Shown: positions 7,504-17,519, counted from the stretch's first letter. The stretch is DNA of 64,000 nucleotides from Leptospira limi (GCF_026151395.1 NZ_JAMQPV010000001.1:2606501-2670500); one strand, 5' to 3'. Numbers and translations are program-made. Notes: generated by a model not told the origin, from the letters alone.

Positions 7504-8515
7504 ATCCTAATAAATCGAGAATTTTATCTCCAACAGCTCTTGGTTTTCCTGCATAAGGAAATTCATGGATGTACAACACAGGATTAAAATTAATTTCTAA
7601 TACTGCATAATGTTCTGGATTTGGTTTTTCCGTAATCGCACTGGAGATGATATCAATCCCACAAATGACCGCAGAAGCAGCCTTTGCTGCATTTAAAGCA
7701 ATGGTTTTAAACTCAGGGTGAACCAAATCAGTTACATCGATAGAATCACCACCAGTTGATATATTGGAATTTTTTCTTAAAAATACTTGTTCATCTTTTT
7801 TTGGAACCGAGTCGAATGTTAATCCAGAATCAGAAAGAACTAAACTTTCCGTTTCAGACATTTGGATTTTTTCTAAAGAAGTGATATGGCCTTCCCCACG
7901 TCTTGGATCCTTGTTTTTTGTTTCGATGAGTTCCCGAATGGTATGAATACCATCCCCTACCACATTGGCAGGAACACGGTTACAAACTGCCACAACTTCA
8001 TCACCTAATACCAAAAAACGGTATTCAGGACCTTCTATAAATTCTTCCACAATGACTGAATTCGAAAATGAAAAGGCTTGTTTGACAAAAAAAGTGAATT
8101 TTTCCAAAGAATCATTTGGATTCGATATACCAATTCCAATTCCAAAATTTGTTGTGACAGGTTTTATCACCTTTTTTTTAGATTGAAAGAGTGGATAATC
8201 CAACAAAGCATCTTCCATTCGAGAATAATCTTTTCCAATGGGAACTCTAACGCGATTTTCACTTAACACCAGTTTGGAGGCAATTTTATTTTCCATCACC
8301 AAATAGGTCATCAAACTATCCAAACGTGTTTTGCTAGCTTCTTTTACAAATTCTGAATGATTGCCCTTGACCAAACGTAAAAAATTTTCCTTACGATCGA
8401 TTACTTCTACTTCGATTCCTCTACTGATTGCATCACGTATGATAATTTGAGTCGATATTTCTAAGTCTTCCCAACCTGGTAATAATGGTTTTGGTTCTGT
8501 CACGTTAAACCTCAC
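7496..8515 (-). CDS. ATP-grasp ligase equal to the C-terminal half of GshF (glutathione synthase)
   Basis: A 339-residue ATP-grasp protein that matches the C-terminal glutathione-synthase module of bifunctional GshF (GshAB) rather than classical GshB. Visible motifs are TTNFGIGIGI, VEEFIEGPEYRF, VPANVVGDGIHTIREL, RRGEGHITSLEKI, NSNISTGGDSIDVTD and the metal-binding end LEINFNPVLYIHEF. It would join gamma-glutamylcysteine to glycine with ATP. The start is GTG 8515, overlapping the upstream glutamate-cysteine ligase gene by 11 bases, so the two activities are probably translationally coupled. No fused version is present here. Confidence 0.9.
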   Translation of the reverse strand: MRFNVTEPKPLLPGWEDLEISTQIIIRDAISRGIEVEVIDRKENFLRLVKGNHSEFVKEASKTRLDSLMTYLVMENKIASKLVLSENRVRVPIGKDYSRMEDALLDYPLFQSKKKVIKPVTTNFGIGIGISNPNDSLEKFTFFVKQAFSFSNSVIVEEFIEGPEYRFLVLGDEVVAVCNRVPANVVGDGIHTIRELIETKNKDPRRGEGHITSLEKIQMSETESLVLSDSGLTFDSVPKKDEQVFLRKNSNISTGGDSIDVTDLVHPEFKTIALNAAKAASAVICGIDIISSAITEKPNPEHYAVLEINFNPVLYIHEFPYAGKPRAVGDKILDLLGFT

Positions 8516-10106
8516 TACAAAGTTTTAGCGGTTTAATTTGTATGGGTTTTTGGTTTTTTTTAAGGTGGCTTCCTTCTAAGGTTTCGATTTTTTTCTGTTC
8601 ATATATCGATTGTTCACTTAGGTCTTCGTAATATTTGATACGATTGGGAGAAAGACCCACTTGTAAGAGTTCAGCTTTATGTGATTTGGCAAGAGCCAAT
8701 CCAAATTCTCGGAAACTCGTTTTATGGATCTTTAAATCCAATTCCGACATGGTTGCACCAAGGAATGAAGGATCATCCCATTTTTCCCATTGTGTTTCCC
8801 AAGCCCGACTAAAAGGACCACTCGCATCATTATCATCCAATAGATCAGCAATCGGCTGTAAGTCGACAAAAAGCTGGTGCACCATGTCTCGAAGGAGAAT
8901 CTCTTTTCCAAACAAAAAAACCTTTGTTTCTGGTTTTCGGCCGAACCAAGTTGTGAGTTCCTGGTTTTTTCTCCAATTTGCCATTTCCATTGCATCAGCT
9001 TTTGGAGACTCGTTTAACATACAGTAAAGGAGAACCATATGGAGGAAATAGAGTCTAGTTTCTTCTACTCCAATGGCCGAAAAAGGATCTAAATCAAGAA
9101 GTCTTAATTCCAAGTATTCGACTCCCCGTTCCACCAGTGCATCTACAACCCTTTCCTCACCTTTTGGAACTTGTTTTGGCCTAACCAATGAGTAATATTC
9201 ATTTTCCAATTGTAAGACAAAGTCATTCAATTGATTGGTTGCTTTCGTGTTGAATTTTTTGTAAGGTGCGTACGTTTTTGATACAACTTGGCACATGTCC
9301 GATGCATATTCCTTTAAGGAATTCACGGAAATTGGGTATTTGCCTTGCACTTTACTAGTATAACCAATATTCGATAACCGTAAAGTAGTGGAATATGGTG
9401 CATTCAAAGTTTTAGAATCTAACTTGCGTAAGTTTTTGAATGCATTCGGAGAATCAACAAAGGTTGTATCTGTTAAGCTAGAAGATCCGAATAAATACAA
9501 AAGTGCTGGTGAAATCCGATAAAAATTACGAATGGTATCAAAATAAATTTGTGATTTTGTTTCTTTGGTCAGTGGTTTTTGAAATCTTTTTTCAGAAACG
9601 ACAGACAACATACAAGTATCAAATGATACGTTGTAATGGACTCCCGAAATCGTTTGCATTTTTTTTCCGTAACGATGCCCCAAACCATTTCGATAAATAG
9701 TTTTTTTACGCCCTTCATTTGAAGTTCCGTACTGACCAACTTCAATTTTATTCTCTTTTGGCAAAACAGGTGGCATACTAAACGGCCATAGGTATTCTTT
9801 TCCTAAATTTTTAGCAGTAAAAGCATGGAGCTCAGTGAGTTCCATAAGGGCATCTGGAATCGTTTTGTGTATGTTAGTTGCATACTCAATTTGTGCCTCT
9901 GCAAAATCGGTTTTAATGAGAGGATGAGTTAAACTAGAACCTAACGATTTTGGATGAGGTGATTGTGAAAAAAATGCTTTTTCATCTACTCGCACACTTT
10001 CTCTTTCTAAACCATGTTTGGCACTGAGTAGACAATCTTTGTATTCCTTTGAAAAAAGGGAAACCGTTGAATTTTTCTGTTTTGATTTTAATAATTTTGC
10101 TTTCAT
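8505..10106 (-). CDS. gshA: Glutamate-cysteine ligase (GshA type, GshF N-terminal module)
   Basis: A 533-residue ligase of the class I gamma-glutamylcysteine synthetase family, which makes gamma-glutamylcysteine from glutamate, cysteine and ATP in the cytoplasm. It shows the N-terminal glutamate/metal motif GLERESVRV, TDFAEAQIEYAT, the conserved SGVHYNVSF segment, and EYLELRLLDLDPF followed by GVEETRLYFLH. Its length suits E. coli GshA or the N-terminal part of GshF. It lies just upstream of, and overlaps, the ATP-grasp gene for the second step, and just downstream of gamma-glutamyltransferase. This order suggests one unit for making and recycling glutathione. Confidence 0.93.
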   Translation of the reverse strand: MKAKLLKSKQKNSTVSLFSKEYKDCLLSAKHGLERESVRVDEKAFFSQSPHPKSLGSSLTHPLIKTDFAEAQIEYATNIHKTIPDALMELTELHAFTAKNLGKEYLWPFSMPPVLPKENKIEVGQYGTSNEGRKKTIYRNGLGHRYGKKMQTISGVHYNVSFDTCMLSVVSEKRFQKPLTKETKSQIYFDTIRNFYRISPALLYLFGSSSLTDTTFVDSPNAFKNLRKLDSKTLNAPYSTTLRLSNIGYTSKVQGKYPISVNSLKEYASDMCQVVSKTYAPYKKFNTKATNQLNDFVLQLENEYYSLVRPKQVPKGEERVVDALVERGVEYLELRLLDLDPFSAIGVEETRLYFLHMVLLYCMLNESPKADAMEMANWRKNQELTTWFGRKPETKVFLFGKEILLRDMVHQLFVDLQPIADLLDDNDASGPFSRAWETQWEKWDDPSFLGATMSELDLKIHKTSFREFGLALAKSHKAELLQVGLSPNRIKYYEDLSEQSIYEQKKIETLEGSHLKKNQKPIQIKPLKLCSEV

Positions 10107-10109
10107 CGA

Positions 10110-11882
10110 TTAAAAACCTAATGGAACACCTTCCCCTTTCGGGTCAGAGACACCTATGAGTTTGTCTCCTTCTTTTGACACAACAAATACCTTCGCACGG
10201 TGCCTACCATATTGGACTTGGTAAAAGGGAAGTTCCGTTTCAGGAAACGTTCCTTTTAATTCAGGATCCAAAAATAATGTATCAGGTTGGTATTGGTGGT
10301 GGATGCGTGGAAAAGAAACACTTTCATATAAGTTTCGTTTTTGAATCAAATAGTGATACAACGTGTTAAAAATGGAGGTAGGAATATGAGAACCACCAGG
10401 AGCACCAATGACTAATTTTGTATTTCCATTTGGTTCCAATAGAATGGTTGGACTCATACTCGAAAGAGGTGTTTTCCCTGGCGCTATGGCATTGGCATTC
10501 GAACCAACAAGCCCGTATAAATTCGGAACACCAGGTGCTATAGAAAAATCATCCATCGTATTATTCAAAACAAGACCAGTTCCAGGAACCATTTGAATGG
10601 CACCAAAGATTCCATTGATGGATTGTGTGGAAGATACTGCATTCCCTTCCTTGTCCATCACAGAGATATGAGTGGTATTATAAGAATCCTTTGGTTCGAT
10701 CGGTTTTTGAATGGGTTTCCAATTTCCAGAGACTACCTTTTTTTCGATTTCATTCACTTCCTCCTGGATGTACGGGAAGGAGATTAGTTTTGCGACCGGA
10801 ACTTCTGTAAAATTTGGATCTCCACCTAACTCTGCTCTATCTCTGTAGGCAACTCGCATTGCTTCCGTGATTTGTATCATTTCACCCACTTGGCCTTTGG
10901 GAAAGGATTGGCGTTTTGCCATCTCTGCTTTCAATAACATCAATGTGATCAAATGTACACCAGAACTAGGAGGAGGCATAGTCAACATTTGGTATCCCCA
11001 TACAGAACTACTCAATGGTTCCATCTGTTTGACTTGGTATTCTTTCCAATCCTCTTCACTGATGAAGCTATCAAATTCTTTGTAGTATTCAGTAACTAAC
11101 CTAGTTGTTTCTCCATCGATCCATTCTTTCTCTTCCTTTTCTGCAATCCGGCTTAATGTTTGGAACAAATCATTTTGTACAAGAAGTTCCCCTTCTCGAA
11201 TGGGACGGTTGTCAATTCCAAAAACCTTTTGCATCGATGGATTCATATTTGGCCAAACTTTTGAAATCACATTGGCTAAATCTGCATACACGGCAAACCC
11301 ATTTTTCGCATAACGCATAGCAGGTGCGATTACATCTGTGATGGGAAGTTTTCCATGTTGTTTTTGGATTTTTAGAATCCCTTGAACATTTCCAGGAACC
11401 CCGGCACTAAACGGACCTTTGCTAATTTTTTCTGTATCGGCTGATCCATCAGGTTTTGTATAAAAAGAAGCAATTCCTTTTTTTGGGGAACGTTCTCGGA
11501 AATCATAAGCCCATTTCCCTTTTTTGGGAAGGTAAACAATGGCAAATCCACCGCCAAGTAACCCAGTGGATTGTGGTCTTAAGACAGAGATGGCAAAACT
11601 TGCGGCTGCAAAAACATCCACAACATTTCCACCTTGTTTCCAAACTTCAACCCCAGCTTGGGAAGCAAGAGGATGGTCGGTTGCAATCATAAACTCACGA
11701 CCAATCAACTCATAACGATCTCTTTTGAGTGAAGCACCTTGGATTTGAGGAATGGAAGGAGATAACTCAGTGGTTTTCTCTTTATTACCTAAAAACGTTT
11801 GGATAGTTTCACAACTTCCAAATGATAACAAACCGAGGAATAAGAAGAGGAACGATCTCTTTTTGCCAAAAAACAAACTCAA
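10110..11882 (-). CDS. ggt: Gamma-glutamyltransferase, predicted lipoprotein
   Basis: A 590-residue proenzyme of the Ntn-hydrolase fold that cleaves or transfers the gamma-glutamyl group of glutathione outside the cytoplasm. The N-terminus is a lipoprotein signal with Cys24 in a spirochaete-like lipobox (LLSFGSC). The self-cleavage site and nucleophile is Thr403 in NTTHISVMD, and downstream NTMDDFS and PLSSMSPTI line the active site. It starts at TTG 11882, which overlaps the sufT stop as TTGA; no ATG exists before the signal peptide. A GGGGATA stretch upstream may serve as ribosome binding site. The overlap ties it to the SUF operon. Confidence 0.93.
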   Translation of the reverse strand: MSLFFGKKRSFLFLFLGLLSFGSCETIQTFLGNKEKTTELSPSIPQIQGASLKRDRYELIGREFMIATDHPLASQAGVEVWKQGGNVVDVFAAASFAISVLRPQSTGLLGGGFAIVYLPKKGKWAYDFRERSPKKGIASFYTKPDGSADTEKISKGPFSAGVPGNVQGILKIQKQHGKLPITDVIAPAMRYAKNGFAVYADLANVISKVWPNMNPSMQKVFGIDNRPIREGELLVQNDLFQTLSRIAEKEEKEWIDGETTRLVTEYYKEFDSFISEEDWKEYQVKQMEPLSSSVWGYQMLTMPPPSSGVHLITLMLLKAEMAKRQSFPKGQVGEMIQITEAMRVAYRDRAELGGDPNFTEVPVAKLISFPYIQEEVNEIEKKVVSGNWKPIQKPIEPKDSYNTTHISVMDKEGNAVSSTQSINGIFGAIQMVPGTGLVLNNTMDDFSIAPGVPNLYGLVGSNANAIAPGKTPLSSMSPTILLEPNGNTKLVIGAPGGSHIPTSIFNTLYHYLIQKRNLYESVSFPRIHHQYQPDTLFLDPELKGTFPETELPFYQVQYGRHRAKVFVVSKEGDKLIGVSDPKGEGVPLGF

Positions 11883-12202
11883 TCGAATATCCCCATTTGC
11901 ATTTTAGCTTCTTCACTTGCCATGGATCTGGGTTCCCATTTTGGATTCCAGACAACATGTACCACTACTTCTGAAATTCCTTCCACGCGCAGTGCATGAT
12001 TTTCAATGTCTTGTTTCATCTGTGGACCGGCTGGGCAAGCAAGAGAAGTATAAGTCATTGTAACTTCTGCTTTTTCCCCTTCTACTTTCACATCATAAAT
12101 CAATCCAAGTTCAACAAGAGAAATGCCAATCTCAGGGTCTTCGACTGATCGAATACTATGATACACTTCCCACTCTTTTTCTGTTTCAGGATCTCGGATC
12201 AT
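11879..12202 (-). CDS. sufT: SufT, MIP18 (DUF59) family Fe-S assembly protein
   Basis: A 107-residue protein of the MIP18/PaaD family. It has the family core [21 protein letters not shown] and the conserved TSLACPAGP loop containing the reactive Cys. SufT-like proteins help mature Fe-S proteins. The gene overlaps sufU by 17 bases upstream and ggt by 4 bases downstream, so it belongs to the suf transcription unit. A metal-sulfur carrier or PaaD role is the only reasonable alternative, and the context favours SufT. Confidence 0.9.
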   Translation of the reverse strand: MIRDPETEKEWEVYHSIRSVEDPEIGISLVELGLIYDVKVEGEKAEVTMTYTSLACPAGPQMKQDIENHALRVEGISEVVVHVVWNPKWEPRSMASEEAKMQMGIFD

Positions 12203-12626
12203 GGTTTACCTCAATGATTTTTAATAGAGTTTGCCAGGGCAAAAGGGCACAACGGTAACGACTGGGATGAGTTTTCACATTCCGAAAGAATGTTATCTCT
12301 TCTAAATCTCCAAACAAGGAAGTTTCATCTCCCTCTAAAAAATTTTTACGTTCACTCAAGTAAGAAAGGAACTTATCTTTTTGAAATTCAGTTTGGTGTT
12401 TGAATAAAAAACCAAGAGAAGCCGAACAAATCGAACAGGATTCACCAGATACACCCAAAATTCTGATCCTATCCTCTCCTTCTCGGTAATACAATTTCAC
12501 TTCATCCCCACATAAGGGATTCAATGCCGAAACTTCTAAAACAGTTTCCTCTGGTTTTCGCCAAAGCGCATAGGATTTCCATTTTAGAAAATCTTGGAAT
12601 GTATTATTTTCTAACGACACGACCAA
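12186..12626 (-). CDS. sufU: SufU, zinc-dependent sulfurtransferase
   Basis: A 146-residue IscU-fold protein. Counting from the TTG start, the ligands are Cys39 and Asp41 (NPLCGDEV), Cys64 (GESCSI) and Cys126 (YRCALLPW). This spacing equals that of Bacillus SufU (41, 43, 66, 128), which accepts persulfide sulfur from SufS by zinc-ligand exchange. The extra insertion between Cys64 and Cys126, compared with IscU, also marks SufU. The start is TTG 12626 or, six bases later, GTG 12620; both overlap the sufS end and neither has a good ribosome binding site. Confidence 0.93.
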   Translation of the reverse strand: MVVSLENNTFQDFLKWKSYALWRKPEETVLEVSALNPLCGDEVKLYYREGEDRIRILGVSGESCSICSASLGFLFKHQTEFQKDKFLSYLSERKNFLEGDETSLFGDLEEITFFRNVKTHPSRYRCALLPWQTLLKIIEVNHDPRS

Positions 12627-13848
12627 ATATTGATTTTACCTTCTCAATGGATTTTATGAGAACATCAATGTCTTCTTTTGTATTATAAAAATAGAACGAT
12701 GCCCGACAGGTTCCTGGAATTTGGAACTGTTTCATAAGAGGTTGGCAACAGTGGTGTCCCACACGGATGGCCACTCCTTCTTCATCTAAGATGGAACCAA
12801 CATCATGAGGGTGGATTCCATCTAAAGTGAAGGAAATGACACCACCACGTTTGTCCAAATCCTCTGTTCCATAAATGGTAAGACCACCGATCTTTTGAAA
12901 TCGTTCCAAAGCATATTCGGTTAACATCCGTTCGTGGTTTTTGATATTCTGCATTCCTACTTTTTGTAAATAATCCAAGGCATGAGAAAAACCAATGACA
13001 CCTGCTATGTTTGGGGTACCTGCTTCTAATTTCGCAGGAAGTGCTGCGTAAGTAGAACTTTCCAATTCCACTGACTCAATCATATCGCCCCCACCTAACC
13101 AAGGTGGCATGGCTTCTAAAATTTCTTCTTTCCCAAATAGTACACCAACTCCAGTGGGACCAAGCATCTTGTGGGCAGAAAAAGCATAAAAATCCACATC
13201 TAAATCCACTAAGTGAATGGGCATATGACAAGCGGCCTGCGCACCATCAACGAGTACTTTGGCGCCAACTTGCCTTGCCCGATCAATGATCTTTCGCAGA
13301 TCATGAACCGTTCCTGTGACATTTGACATTTGGCTAATTGCTACTATTTTAGTTCGTTTGGTGATAATTTCACTTAACTTTGATAAGTCGTAGGTAGTAT
13401 CAGGAAGGATTGGAATGAATTTTAAAAATGCTTTTTTTTCACGTGCCAACATTTGCCATGGAACTAAATTGGAATGGTGTTCTTGGACTGATAAAACAAT
13501 CTCATCGCCTTCAGAGACATTGACCCGTCCATAAGTTTGTGCCACTAAATTGATCGCATCTGTTGTTCCCCGGGTGAAAATAATTGCCTTTGCACATTGT
13601 GCTTGGAAAAAATGGGATGTTTTGATCCTTGTTCGTTCAAAAAGTTCAGTGGCATGTTGGGAAAGATAATACACACCCCGATGGATGTTTGCATTTTCTT
13701 TCGCATAATAGTCATTTGTTGCCTGAATGACACTAAGTGGTTTTTGCGAGGTTGCTCCATTGTCTAAGTAAACAAGAGGTTTCCCATTCGGCATCGTTTG
13801 GGAAAGGATCGGAAAATCTTTTCGAAGTTGGTAAGGGTCCAAACTCAT
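12604..13848 (-). CDS. sufS: Cysteine desulfurase SufS
   Basis: A 414-residue PLP enzyme of the group II desulfurases, which take sulfur from cysteine to form a persulfide. The PLP lysine is Lys227 in [11 protein letters not shown] and the catalytic Cys is Cys367 in GHHCCQP. A second Cys replaces the usual Ala at 368. The N-terminal [11 protein letters not shown] is the family signature. The start forms an ATGA overlap with the Rieske gene. SufU, encoded next, is the expected sulfur acceptor. Confidence 0.96.
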   Translation of the reverse strand: MSLDPYQLRKDFPILSQTMPNGKPLVYLDNGATSQKPLSVIQATNDYYAKENANIHRGVYYLSQHATELFERTRIKTSHFFQAQCAKAIIFTRGTTDAINLVAQTYGRVNVSEGDEIVLSVQEHHSNLVPWQMLAREKKAFLKFIPILPDTTYDLSKLSEIITKRTKIVAISQMSNVTGTVHDLRKIIDRARQVGAKVLVDGAQAACHMPIHLVDLDVDFYAFSAHKMLGPTGVGVLFGKEEILEAMPPWLGGGDMIESVELESSTYAALPAKLEAGTPNIAGVIGFSHALDYLQKVGMQNIKNHERMLTEYALERFQKIGGLTIYGTEDLDKRGGVISFTLDGIHPHDVGSILDEEGVAIRVGHHCCQPLMKQFQIPGTCRASFYFYNTKEDIDVLIKSIEKVKSIFGRVVRK

Positions 13849-14162
13849 ACAGACTCCAAATCCACTTCTAAGTCTTCTCCATTCACTTTTGTCGGAAACG
13901 TAGTGAGTGGTTCTGTGGCTGGGAGAGCTAAAACATTCCCATTTCTGATATCAAATTTTGCAAAATGGCGAGGGCAAGTGATGACACAACCTTCCAACTT
14001 CCCGCAGGAAATTTCTTCGCCATCGTGAGTACAAGAATCTTCAAAGGCATAATATTCGTTTTCCCATTTTGTGACCACAACGGAAAAATGTCGGGTTTTG
14101 ATGACAGTTAATTTACCTTCTTCAATTTCCCCAATGGAAACTAATTTTTTAAACGCCATCAT
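13845..14162 (-). CDS. Rieske [2Fe-2S] ferredoxin within the suf operon
   Basis: A 105-residue soluble Rieske protein. Ligands are Cys44/His46 (CTHDG) and Cys63/His66 (CPRHFA), with a core like ferredoxins of the NirD/BphF type. It overlaps both neighbours by four bases (ATGA), so it is translated with sufD and sufS. A Rieske ferredoxin inserted here is known in some SUF loci; an electron-donor role in cluster assembly is inference only. Confidence 0.92.
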   Translation of the reverse strand: MMAFKKLVSIGEIEEGKLTVIKTRHFSVVVTKWENEYYAFEDSCTHDGEEISCGKLEGCVITCPRHFAKFDIRNGNVLALPATEPLTTFPTKVNGEDLEVDLESV

Positions 14163-15322
14163 TTCCCTCCCACGAGAATGGTATGAATAGAAGATTCCAA
14201 ATCCAGTTTTACTTCCTCTTTGAATCCAATCGAATGTATGGTCTCTCCATAAAAGGCAGTCACAAGTAAAGACTTAGATTCTTCAGGACTTAATCCTCTC
14301 GATAATAAATAAAAGTATTGTTCTTCATCAATGTCACCAACGGTGGCTCCATGGGTACAGGATACGTCTTCTGCTAGGACTTCCAATTTTGGATTTGCTT
14401 CTGCTCTTGCCTTTTTGTTTAAAGAAAGGTTAAATGATTCTTGGTGAGCCACTACCTTCTTTAAGTTAGGTGGAATGATCAGATTTCCTGTAAATACATG
14501 ATGGGAACGATCAGTCACAATTGCCTTATAGGTAATTTTACTTGTAGTATGGTCTGCATGGTGGTGCATTTCCATATCCAAATCCTTCAGATTCCTTTTT
14601 CCTAATGCAGAAACCCCATCCACTGTCACTTCTGAACCGTTTCCTAATAAGTGAGAGTGCAATAATAATTTAGAACGAAACCCACCAAATGGAAAATGAT
14701 GGTATTTTACTGATGTATTTTCTTTGGATAGTAAAAGTACAGTTCGGAACTGGACTAAGTCTTCATCATAATTTTCTTCATCCAAAATCTCAACTTGTGA
14801 ATCTTTGTCTGAAATAAAAACATCAATTCCTGTTTGCAAATGGAGTGAATCTGACTTGTGGTTAGATTGTGTTTTTAAATGGATTTGCGAAAATTTCCCT
14901 TTGGGAACATAAAAAATTCGGAAAAAAAATTTCGGTTCATCACCTAATGATGAATCAATGGGAGTCACTAGTCCGTCTTCACAAATGAAAAACTGAATCC
15001 CAGGTGATTGTAAAACAGAGAGATAACTAAAATAATCCTTTGGTAGGTATTGTTGTAACAAACCAAAAATATCATTTAGGATTGTTTCACTTACCAAATC
15101 CTTTTCAACAGAATTTGTAGAATCCTCAATCTTCGTTTTTTTCTCTTGGGGGTCAAATCCCAGTTCCTTCCAATCTAGAGCACTGATCGGAAATTTACGA
15201 TAGGATTCCTCTTTTTCAGCGGGAAGAGATAATGTTTCCCAAGTTTGTATGAGAGAACGACAAAACTGATTTCGCTTATTCTGGTCGATGGTAAACTGTT
15301 GTTTGTTGAGTAAGGAATTCAT
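14159..15322 (-). CDS. sufD: SufD-like scaffold protein
   Basis: A 387-residue SufBD-family protein from ATG 15322, which overlaps the sufC stop as ATGA and has AAGGGG nearby; the longer frame from 15349 would overlap sufC by 31 bases. The C-terminal half holds the family beta-helix core ([21 protein letters not shown], with the conserved Cys-Thr-His) and the end motif [17 protein letters not shown]. The length and the poorly conserved N-terminus fit SufD better than SufB, which is about 470 residues. SufD normally forms SufBC2D; no sufB lies in this window. Confidence 0.88.
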   Translation of the reverse strand: MNSLLNKQQFTIDQNKRNQFCRSLIQTWETLSLPAEKEESYRKFPISALDWKELGFDPQEKKTKIEDSTNSVEKDLVSETILNDIFGLLQQYLPKDYFSYLSVLQSPGIQFFICEDGLVTPIDSSLGDEPKFFFRIFYVPKGKFSQIHLKTQSNHKSDSLHLQTGIDVFISDKDSQVEILDEENYDEDLVQFRTVLLLSKENTSVKYHHFPFGGFRSKLLLHSHLLGNGSEVTVDGVSALGKRNLKDLDMEMHHHADHTTSKITYKAIVTDRSHHVFTGNLIIPPNLKKVVAHQESFNLSLNKKARAEANPKLEVLAEDVSCTHGATVGDIDEEQYFYLLSRGLSPEESKSLLVTAFYGETIHSIGFKEEVKLDLESSIHTILVGGK

Positions 15323-16071
15323 TTGACCCCTTCTCTCTCCAATATCCAATCATAACCTACTTCTTCTAATTTGAGTGATAGGTCTTTTCCACCTGTTTCC
15401 AATATCCTTCCATCAGCAAACACATGGACAAAATCAGGAACAATATAGTTCAGCATCCTTTGGTAATGAGTGATGAGTAAAATAGATCTCTCTGGGTTTC
15501 TATTTGCATTGATCCCTTCGGAAACAATCCTTAGAGCATCGATATCTAACCCAGAATCAGTTTCATCTAAAATCGATAACACAGGTTTTAGTAAACTCAT
15601 TTGTAAAATTTCAGCTCGTTTTTTCTCTCCACCAGAGAACCCATCATTCACATAACGTCCGATAAACGATTGAGGGACTTCCAAAAGATCCATTGCGGTT
15701 TTTAATTCTTGTTTGAATTCTTTGACAGGGAGTTCTTTTCCGCGGTGTGCTTTTAAAATGGATTTTAAAAAATTCCCGATGGTGACACCCGGAAGTGCTG
15801 TTGGGTATTGGAACGATAAAAATAAACCTAACCTTGCCCTTTCGTCTGTAGAAAGTTTTAAGATCGATTCTCCTCGAAAGAGGATGTCCCCCGAGGTAAC
15901 ATTGTATTTTGGATGGCCGAGGATCACATTGGAAAGGGTACTTTTCCCAGAACCATTGGGCCCCATGATGGCATGGACTTCTCCTGCTCCGATGGTTAAA
16001 TTGACCCCTCGGAGGATCTGTTTGTCTCCGACATTGGCATGTAGAGATTTGATTTCGAGAATTGCGGACAA
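15319..16071 (-). CDS. sufC: SufC, Fe-S assembly ATPase
   Basis: A 250-residue cytoplasmic ABC-type ATPase. It has Walker A ([10 protein letters not shown]), the SufC-type signature [14 protein letters not shown], Walker B with the unusual [12 protein letters not shown], and the switch His in [10 protein letters not shown]. SufC drives conformational change of the SufB-SufD scaffold. The start is TTG 16071 with AGGA eight bases upstream; no ATG precedes the conserved N-terminus. It is the first gene of the suf operon and follows a promoter with a palindromic operator. Confidence 0.95.
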   Translation of the reverse strand: MSAILEIKSLHANVGDKQILRGVNLTIGAGEVHAIMGPNGSGKSTLSNVILGHPKYNVTSGDILFRGESILKLSTDERARLGLFLSFQYPTALPGVTIGNFLKSILKAHRGKELPVKEFKQELKTAMDLLEVPQSFIGRYVNDGFSGGEKKRAEILQMSLLKPVLSILDETDSGLDIDALRIVSEGINANRNPERSILLITHYQRMLNYIVPDFVHVFADGRILETGGKDLSLKLEEVGYDWILEREGVK

Positions 16072-16094
16072 GGTGGTATCCTGTTTTTTATATT

Positions 16095-16114
16095 TAGAAT
16101 GATTCTATATTATA
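16095..16114 (-). promoter_or_regulatory. suf operon promoter with Fur/PerR-like palindrome
   Basis: On the minus strand a perfect -10 hexamer TATAAT (16109-16114) lies 38 bases before the sufC start. Directly downstream is the perfect 6-1-6 palindrome TAGAATCATTCTA (16095-16107), which extends to 9-1-9 with one mismatch. This resembles the 7-1-7 boxes of Fur-family regulators, notably PerR (TTATAATNATTATAA), and would cover the transcription start. No convincing -35 hexamer is seen. The regulator itself is not in the window. Confidence 0.55.
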
Positions 16115-16163
16115 GACGAATCCCTACTACCAGGAAAATCGACCACTCAAAAAAAACAAGATT

Positions 16164-17402
16164 CTATTCCGACCAACTCACCTGTGCCACAAGGATCTTC
16201 CCTGCCATGAGAGAAAAGGTAAAGATAACATACTGATTTTGGTTGTTGATGTCATACAGAGGGTATGTCACTCCCCATTTTTTGCGAAACCGCTCTGATT
16301 CCTCTTTGTGTTTCAAAAAATAAGGTTTCCAAGCGTAGTTGTTTCCAATTTGCCTAGACCGTTCCAAATACCCACCATTCATACGATCCAAATCATAGGT
16401 TGGTGTGATTTGGTAACCTTCCCCGTCACAGACAAACACCTTTAAGATCTCCCGTGGAAGGGAACCTAGGATTTGTCCAAACCGGTAGGGGAAATCTTCT
16501 TCACTCGAATCAGAGAGTTCATAAAACAAGTCTTGTAATTGGTCGATGATCTTTTGTTCTCGGATTCCCTTTTCCCGAAGTTCACGAGAACGAACACTCG
16601 AAAAGTTTTCGAGGACAGTTTTCATCTTGTCGGAGAACGTATTGCGGTTGAGAAAATGTGGGTTCGGAGTCGAAAAATAGAAACCTTGGAGGAGATTGGC
16701 ACCCATGGAAAGGGCAAGGTTCACCTCTTCTTCTGTTTCAATCCCTTCAAATAGGAGTTGGCTTCCTAATTTCTGAGACATCTCCGAGATAGCTCCAAGG
16801 ACCTGTTTGAAGGAGTTTTTATTCAAACTTTCCCTCATGATACGGATGTCCACTTTCATGATGTCGGGGTGCAAATACCCAATGCGTTCTAAATTGGAAA
16901 AACCTGTCCCCAAATCATCGATGGCAATTTTTAACCCATAATCCCTGAAAATTTGGACAATTTGGATGAGCCTTTCGATCGAACCATCAAATTCGTCTTC
17001 AGTGATTTCGATCACTACTTGGTTGCGATCAATCCCATACTTTTCGATGAGTTGGATGATATGGAAATTTTCTGCAAATAAATCAGTATTGTGTACCCGA
17101 GAGAGGAAGTTCGGCATCATATTGAAAAATAGTTTTGTCCGAAGGTTACTTTCCTTTAGGGTTTGGACTGCCTTCTCTCTTAAAATCCGGTCAATATTGT
17201 AAATCGGAACAGGGTCATGTTCTCGGTTATGGAAAAGCCCGCCTAAAGAATGGTAGGTGTTCTCTTCTGGATTGAACTGGCGGCCGAGGACTTCATAGGC
17301 TGAAATAGAGCGATTGATGGCATTGACGATGGGTTGGAAATGTGGGACAAAGTATGTCTCGTTCCAAAACTGGTTTCCTTCCGTTGATTCCGTTGTGAAC
17401 AT
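16164..17402 (-). CDS. EAL-domain cyclic-di-GMP phosphodiesterase
   Basis: A 412-residue cytoplasmic protein. An EAL domain spans roughly residues 18-250 with all catalytic motifs: YEVLGR (EAL as EVL, Glu37), FFNMMPNFL, VIEITEDEF, AIDDLGTGFSNL, MKVDIRIMR, LFEGIETEEE and LLQGFYF. It should hydrolyse cyclic-di-GMP to pGpG. The C-terminal 150 residues are a separate region, perhaps sensory, that I do not recognise. No GGDEF domain is present. An AAAGGG site precedes ATG 17402, and a 7-2-7 inverted repeat lies just upstream. Confidence 0.9.
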   Translation of the reverse strand: MFTTESTEGNQFWNETYFVPHFQPIVNAINRSISAYEVLGRQFNPEENTYHSLGGLFHNREHDPVPIYNIDRILREKAVQTLKESNLRTKLFFNMMPNFLSRVHNTDLFAENFHIIQLIEKYGIDRNQVVIEITEDEFDGSIERLIQIVQIFRDYGLKIAIDDLGTGFSNLERIGYLHPDIMKVDIRIMRESLNKNSFKQVLGAISEMSQKLGSQLLFEGIETEEEVNLALSMGANLLQGFYFSTPNPHFLNRNTFSDKMKTVLENFSSVRSRELREKGIREQKIIDQLQDLFYELSDSSEEDFPYRFGQILGSLPREILKVFVCDGEGYQITPTYDLDRMNGGYLERSRQIGNNYAWKPYFLKHKEESERFRKKWGVTYPLYDINNQNQYVIFTFSLMAGKILVAQVSWSE

Positions 17403-17417
17403 GGTTCCCTTTCTTCC

Positions 17418-17433
17418 AACTTAGAACTAAGTT
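17418..17433. repeat. 7-2-7 inverted repeat in the leader of the EAL gene
   Basis: AACTTAG-AA-CTAAGTT sits 15 bases before the EAL start codon. It could be an operator, or a hairpin that hides the ribosome binding site. It is perfect over 14 paired positions. Confidence 0.4.
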
Positions 17434-17519
17434 CAAAACTGGCAAGAAAAATTCCACATTTTTGGAACCATTTAGACCCATTTTAGGCAAACTAAATCCA
17501 TAATTGTGTCATTTTTGAC

